A program made the translations under genes and the position numbers. Below, piece after piece: positions 6,056-9,496 of a stretch of 9,496 nt of DNA. Source of the DNA: an uncultured Clostridia bacterium. Its GTDB lineage: Bacteria > Bacillota > Clostridia > Christensenellales > Borkfalkiaceae. Each line of letters opens with the position of its first letter. Positions within the stretch are counted from its first letter, which is position 1. The stretch lies in the NCBI GenBank assembly GCA_947629735.1, contig CANREX010000053.1, positions 1 to 9,496 of the forward strand. Direction: 5' to 3'. The notes beneath the pieces are model-generated. The model had not been told where the DNA came from. It made no database searches and was given only the letters and a program-made list of their open reading frames with translations.

Positions 6056-6730
6056 TTACAGCGTCTTTATCTTCGCGGAAATCAAGGGCATGTATTTAAG
6101 CTCGTAGCCGAGTGCGTTGGGGTGTGTGCAATCCCCCCTTCCCCAGCCGTAGCTATCCGCGGTAAATGCGTCTCTGTGCTCGGGCAGGAATGTGTTCATT
6201 CCGCTTTCCGAATACAAATCCACGTATGAAACGCCCCACTTGCGGCAAATCGCAAGCGCGCGCTCGCCGTACTGCCTTTGCAAAACGTCGTCTCTTCTGC
6301 CCATGTTGTGCGGGCGGACGAACAATATCTTTGCGGTGGGGAAATGCTCCATCAGCGCGCATAAAATCGCGTCGAAACACGTGGAGAAATCGTCGTTTTC
6401 ACCTATCTCCTCTATCGGTTTGGGAGTATAGCCCACGGGGAAATCTCCCAACGGCACGTCGGGTTCTCCCTCTTTCGCCTCGATACAACAATCGTTTGTC
6501 AGCCCGTCGAAAATTATATAGTCGGGCTTGACCTTGTCGGAAATTATCTTTTTGACCTGCTCCACTTCCCAGCTCTTGCCCTTGACGAAGCCGACGCGCG
6601 CGCCGCCCACTGTGTATTTGAGCAATTTAAAGCCGAACTGCGCGGCGAGATATTCGCCTACGCCGTAGTTGTTGTTTCCCGAGCCGTTCATTATGCTGTC
6701 GCCGAAGATGAGCAGCGTCTTATTCTGCAT
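6056..6730 (-). CDS. SGNH/GDSL-family hydrolase
   Basis: A 224-residue predicted esterase or lipase-like hydrolase with the four SGNH blocks: FGDSIMNG (block I, nucleophile Ser12), VGGARVG (block II, Gly43), DGLTND (block III, Asn79) and GDCTHPN (block V, Asp200 and His203). No signal peptide or membrane segment is visible, so it is likely cytoplasmic. The substrate is unknown; family members deacylate sugars, lipids or thioesters. I chose ATG 6730 rather than ATG 6736 because AAAAGG (6738-6743) is one base from the upstream ATG but 7 bases from the downstream one. It follows the zinc-ribbon gene by 22 bases from the chosen start and is presumably in the same transcript. This gene is not part of the usual sigma-trmK-nif3 cluster, so it appears to be a lineage-specific addition. 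Confidence 0.9.
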   Translation of the reverse strand: MQNKTLLIFGDSIMNGSGNNNYGVGEYLAAQFGFKLLKYTVGGARVGFVKGKSWEVEQVKKIISDKVKPDYIIFDGLTNDCCIEAKEGEPDVPLGDFPVGYTPKPIEEIGENDDFSTCFDAILCALMEHFPTAKILFVRPHNMGRRDDVLQRQYGERALAICRKWGVSYVDLYSESGMNTFLPEHRDAFTADSYGWGRGDCTHPNALGYELKYMPLISAKIKTL

Positions 6731-6752
6731 GTCCATACCTTTTCACCCGCCG

Positions 6753-7457
6753 TTATTTTTCGAGATAGAGTATTCTGTGGCAATTTTCGCACTCGACGCC
6801 CTTGCCCGACGCCACGATTTCCTTGCCCGCAATCGAAAGTTCCATTCCGCACTTGGGGCATCTGTCCGCCTTTATCGCGCAGATTATGGGGAAAATTCTT
6901 TCCGAACGCTTAGCCTGATATTTGCGCATTATATTCTCGTCGATGTCTTTCGCGATCTCTTCGAGCTCCGCCGTTATCGCGCTCGCCGCCGCCTTTTTGG
7001 AGTTGTTGTATTCCTGATACTCCGCCTGAGCCACGGGATACTGTTTCTGCGCCGCGATGACCTTCTTCTTCAACGCCTGATACTCTTCCGCCGTCTCCTT
7101 TGCGGCCGTCGTAAGATTGGCGATGTCCGCTTTGAGCGCCTTTATGCTGTCGGCTATCTGCGCCGCGTTGCGCTGATAAAAGGAAATGTCCGCCCCGCTG
7201 TTTACGAGCTCGTCGAGGTTTTCGAAGTCCTTCAAGACGTCGGTTATCTCCGCGTACTTGTTGTTGAGCCTCTCCATCAAAAGCAACAATTCCTGCGACT
7301 TGCCTTCGAGCTGGTCGAGCTTTTCGCTCGCCTTTTTGATGAAGTTCTTGGTCTGGACGTACTTCTTTCGCGCTTCCGAGCCCGCTACTTCCTGCTCTAT
7401 GGCGAGCAACTCCGCGTCCTTTTGCTGATATTTGAGCAACTGTGTTATCTGCGACAT
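6753..7457 (-). CDS. Coiled-coil C4 zinc-ribbon protein (zf-RING_7/DUF164)
   Basis: A 234-residue protein with a long, charged, mostly helical region (about 1-180, rich in Glu, Lys, Ala and Leu) that should form an antiparallel coiled-coil hairpin. A C-terminal zinc ribbon follows, with C200-P-K-C203 and C223-E-N-C226. This is the architecture of the zf-RING_7 (formerly DUF164) family, widespread in bacteria and commonly encoded beside nif3. Its molecular role is not settled; nucleic-acid or protein binding is the usual suggestion. The start at 7457 has AGGAG at 7465-7469 with a 7-base spacer. The gene follows nif3 by 19 bases, so the two are almost certainly co-transcribed. All four zinc ligands are intact. 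Confidence 0.9.
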   Translation of the reverse strand: MSQITQLLKYQQKDAELLAIEQEVAGSEARKKYVQTKNFIKKASEKLDQLEGKSQELLLLMERLNNKYAEITDVLKDFENLDELVNSGADISFYQRNAAQIADSIKALKADIANLTTAAKETAEEYQALKKKVIAAQKQYPVAQAEYQEYNNSKKAAASAITAELEEIAKDIDENIMRKYQAKRSERIFPIICAIKADRCPKCGMELSIAGKEIVASGKGVECENCHRILYLEK

Positions 7458-7476
7458 GTTATATCTCCTTTTCGGT

Positions 7477-8265
7477 TCACATAAACCGCGCGTCGATGAA
7501 AAACGACGTCGGAATATCCGTAATTTGTTTGATTTTGTTGTATATTTCCTTAAAGCCGTACGCCTCAGCGCAATAGTGCGTGAGATTTACGACGTTTATC
7601 CCTCTTTCCGCAAGCGCGGTTATCTGATGGTGTTTGAAGTCCGACGATACGAAAACGTCGGCGCTGTTTTCCGCGGCAAACGCTATCGCTTCGTCGTCGC
7701 AGCCCGCGCCGCAGAACGAAGCGACCGTGGATATCGTCTTTTCCCCGTCTCCGTAGGAAGTTATCCTGCGCGTTGAAAATTCCGCCGCCGCGCTCTGTAT
7801 AAATTGTGAAAATTTAACGGGCTTTATCGGATAGACCCTGCCGTAGCCGCCGCGGCTGAGAGGCAGACAAATCTTTCCGCTCTCCCCGCCCAAGCCGCGC
7901 ATGAGAAAATAATCTATGCCCCGCTCCGCGGCGTCGAAATTCAAGTGCATAGAGATGACGGATATCCCCTTTTCTATACAGCGCGCAAGCGCCTTTGCCT
8001 GTGGATCTTTCGTCAAATCGAGCCCTTCTATCCCGCCGTAAATCGCGGGGTGGTGAGTGACTATCGCGTTGAAGCCGCACTCTTCCGCCTTTTTCACGCA
8101 CTCTGCCGACAAATCGAGCGAAAACAGCGCGCCATTTAAGCGATTTCCGCAGTTTATTATTATGCCGCTGTTGTCGTACGCCTTGTATTTTTCGCAGAAT
8201 TCGTCGGAAAGCGCGACGGGCGCGACATTCTTTTCAAGAATTTCAAGTAAGTTTTCAATCGTCAT
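7477..8265 (-). CDS. Nif3-like dinuclear metal center protein (YbgI/DUF34)
   Basis: A 262-residue member of the Nif3/DUF34 family, toroidal hexamers that bind two metal ions. It is often annotated as GTP cyclohydrolase 1 type 2, but the physiological role is unresolved. Metal-ligand motifs are present: VTHHPAIYG (69-77), MHLNFDAAERGID (106-118), SSDFKHH (207-213) and THYCAE (229-234). The N-terminal YDNSGI (30-35) corresponds to the conserved W-DN-G-L patch. The length fits the short form without the PII-like inserted domain found in Bacillus homologues. The start ATG overlaps the last 11 bases of trmK, and no close ribosome binding site is visible, which suggests translational coupling. The neighbouring zinc-ribbon gene is its usual partner. 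H212-H213 in SSDFKHH sits where many homologues have a GE/GD-x-x-H arrangement. Confidence 0.92.
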   Translation of the reverse strand: MTIENLLEILEKNVAPVALSDEFCEKYKAYDNSGIIINCGNRLNGALFSLDLSAECVKKAEECGFNAIVTHHPAIYGGIEGLDLTKDPQAKALARCIEKGISVISMHLNFDAAERGIDYFLMRGLGGESGKICLPLSRGGYGRVYPIKPVKFSQFIQSAAAEFSTRRITSYGDGEKTISTVASFCGAGCDDEAIAFAAENSADVFVSSDFKHHQITALAERGINVVNLTHYCAEAYGFKEIYNKIKQITDIPTSFFIDARFM

Positions 8266-8899
8266 TTTCGGCGGTTTCCCTGTACATTTCGTACTGTCTT
8301 TCCAATTTTTCGCGGACGTCCTCCCTCATTTCGCTAAGCAAATACTTTCTGCGCTTTTCCGCTTCCGCGGCGGCATAGCCCTTAACCGTCGGGTTTTTGA
8401 GGCTGTCGCGGCCGAAAACGAGCTCCTTTTCCCCATAAAGGGAAGTTCCGCCGCTGTTTTCGCCTTTTATAACGAAGTAGTACTTGCCGTCAAAAAATAT
8501 GTCGTCCACGAGTATTTTACAGCCCCTTTCTATCAGAAAAGCGCGCAGATCGGGCGCGTCCTTCATGGGCTGCAATATGAATTTTGCGGGGATAAACCCG
8601 TTTTTGAGTATCTTTATTATCTCCTCGCCGCCCATTCCCGCTATCAAGGCTTGGTCGATGTCATTATCAAGCCCTTCGAGCCCGTCGCACCTGACGGGAA
8701 CGCACGCACCCGAAGCGACGTGTTTTGCGAGCAATTTTTCGGCTTTGGCGAGGCATTTTGCGCTTATATCCGTTATATAGACCTTATCGCACAGCCCGCT
8801 CTCTATCGCGTACTTCGCGCAATATCCGTGGTCGCAGCCGACGTCGGCAAACGTAGCGCATTTGTCTATATACGAACAGATTTTCCCTATCCTGTCCAT
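8255..8899 (-). CDS. trmK: tRNA (adenine(22)-N1)-methyltransferase
   Basis: A SAM-dependent methyltransferase that forms 1-methyladenosine at position 22 of some tRNAs. It is typical of Firmicutes and acts in the cytoplasm. The 214-residue protein has the SAM-binding motif FADVGCDHGY (17-26), the ribose-binding acidic motif ITDISAKCLAKAE (42-54), AGMGGEEI (87-94) and LQPMKDAPDLRAFL (109-122), all typical of TrmK. The C-terminal part (about 165-214) is charged and helical, as expected for the coiled-coil domain. The ATG shares one base with the rpoD stop codon (TGATG, 8897-8901) and no clear ribosome binding site is present, so translation is probably coupled to rpoD. The N-terminus before the SAM motif is a few residues shorter than in many homologues, but no better upstream start was seen. 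It overlaps nif3 by 11 bases. Confidence 0.93.
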   Translation of the reverse strand: MDRIGKICSYIDKCATFADVGCDHGYCAKYAIESGLCDKVYITDISAKCLAKAEKLLAKHVASGACVPVRCDGLEGLDNDIDQALIAGMGGEEIIKILKNGFIPAKFILQPMKDAPDLRAFLIERGCKILVDDIFFDGKYYFVIKGENSGGTSLYGEKELVFGRDSLKNPTVKGYAAAEAEKRRKYLLSEMREDVREKLERQYEMYRETAENDD

Positions 8900-9496
8900 C
8901 AGGTATCGAGGAAATCTTTAAGGTGTTTGGAACGGGAAGGATGCCTCAGCTTTCTGAGCGCTTTCGCCTCTATCTGCCTTATGCGCTCACGGGTGACATT
9001 GAATTCCTTGCCGACCTCTTCGAGCGTTCTGGGGCGTCCGTCGTCCACGCCGTAGCGCAGGCGAAGCACCTTTTCTTCGCGGGGGGTAAGGCTGTTGAGC
9101 ACGCCGAGCAAAGTCTCCTTCAACATAGTTGAAGAAACTCTGTCCGAAGGCGTTATCGCCCTGTCGTCCTCGATGAAGTCGCCGAGGTGGGAATCTTCCT
9201 CTTCGCCTATCGGCGTTTCGAGCGAGACGGGGTCTTGCGCTATTTTCTGTATTTCGCGCACTCGGTCCTCCGAAATGCCCATTTCCTTTGCGATTTCCGC
9301 GGGCGTGGGCTCTCTGCCGAGCGTCTGCAACAGTATGCGGGATACGCGGGTGAGCTTGTTGATCGTCTCCACCATGTGCACGGGGATACGTATCGTGCGC
9401 GCCTGATCGGCTATCGCCCTCGTTATCGCCTGCCTTATCCACCATGTCGCATATGTCGAAAACTTATAGCCTTTAGTATGGTCGAACTTTTCGACA
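8899..9496 (-). CDS. rpoD: Principal sigma factor (sigma-70/SigA), C-terminal part
   Basis: The primary sigma subunit of RNA polymerase; only the last 198 residues are in the window, with the N-terminus beyond position 9496. In visible numbering, region 2.3-2.4 is GYKFSTYATWWIRQAI (9-24), which melts and reads the -10 element, followed by region 3.0 ARTIRIPVHMVETI (32-45). Region 3 follows with LGREPTPAEIAKEMGIS. Region 4 contains LTPREEKVLRLRYG and the -35-reading helix-turn-helix TLEEVGKEFNVTRERIRQIE, ending in KALRKLRHPSRSKHLKDFL. All are near-consensus for a housekeeping sigma. The stop overlaps the trmK start by one base, placing the downstream genes under the sigma operon promoter, which is not in the window. 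The -10 and -35 boxes proposed here fit its known specificity. Confidence 0.97.
   Translation of the reverse strand, partial: VEKFDHTKGYKFSTYATWWIRQAITRAIADQARTIRIPVHMVETINKLTRVSRILLQTLGREPTPAEIAKEMGISEDRVREIQKIAQDPVSLETPIGEEEDSHLGDFIEDDRAITPSDRVSSTMLKETLLGVLNSLTPREEKVLRLRYGVDDGRPRTLEEVGKEFNVTRERIRQIEAKALRKLRHPSRSKHLKDFLDT

Noticed and set aside
6669..7484. 271-residue plus-strand frame opposite the zinc-ribbon gene
   Set aside because: It is an antisense shadow rich in Leu, Arg and Phe over a well-supported coiled-coil zinc-ribbon gene.
8057..9055. 332-residue plus-strand frame opposite trmK and rpoD
   Set aside because: It spans two clearly recognisable minus-strand genes and has no motif or ribosome binding site.

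Overview
The window looks like chromosomal core DNA from a Clostridia-type Firmicute, probably an uncultured gut or anaerobic lineage. The evidence is strong AGGAG-type ribosome binding sites, A/T-rich spacers between genes of roughly balanced GC, the gene order sigma70-trmK-nif3-zinc ribbon, and pta-ackA next to tmcAL. No transposase, integrase, phage gene, CRISPR array or tRNA gene was seen. The lineage is an inference from gene content, not a measured placement.

Layout. (1) Positions 1-2202, minus strand: pta then ackA, the acetyl-CoA to acetate pathway that yields ATP. The end of ackA lies outside the window. (2) Positions 2203-2324: a compact divergent promoter region. A near-consensus promoter for pta has its -35 box inside the ribosome binding site of the opposite gene. 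(3) Positions 2325-3447, plus strand: tmcAL, which uses acetate and ATP to acetylate a tRNA. It is interrupted by a frameshift next to a run of six C. (4) Positions 3448-3906: a 459-base non-coding stretch holding a promoter, a rod-shaped RNA with 6S RNA architecture (about 3546-3745), a hairpin with a T-run, and a weak promoter. (5) Positions 3907-5238, plus strand: an aspartyl-tRNA synthetase of the archaeal/eukaryotic type rather than the usual bacterial one, closed by a perfect 16-bp terminator. (6) Positions 9496-5379, minus strand: a tightly packed presumed operon, rpoD (C-terminal part only), trmK, nif3-like, a coiled-coil zinc-ribbon protein, an SGNH/GDSL hydrolase and an iron-sulfur type flavoprotein.

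How it fits together. One theme is acetate and tRNA: pta-ackA make acetate, and TmcAL consumes acetate to modify elongator tRNA-Met. The archaeal-type AspRS and TrmK also act on tRNA. A second theme is transcription: the principal sigma factor gene and a candidate 6S RNA, whose known partner is the sigma70 holoenzyme, lie within 6 kb of each other.

The observations most worth following are the candidate 6S-like RNA, the tmcAL frameshift, and the archaeal-type AspRS. No unknown multi-gene system was found. Most genes belong to well-described families; the least understood are the nif3/zinc-ribbon pair and the two genes at the end of the sigma operon.
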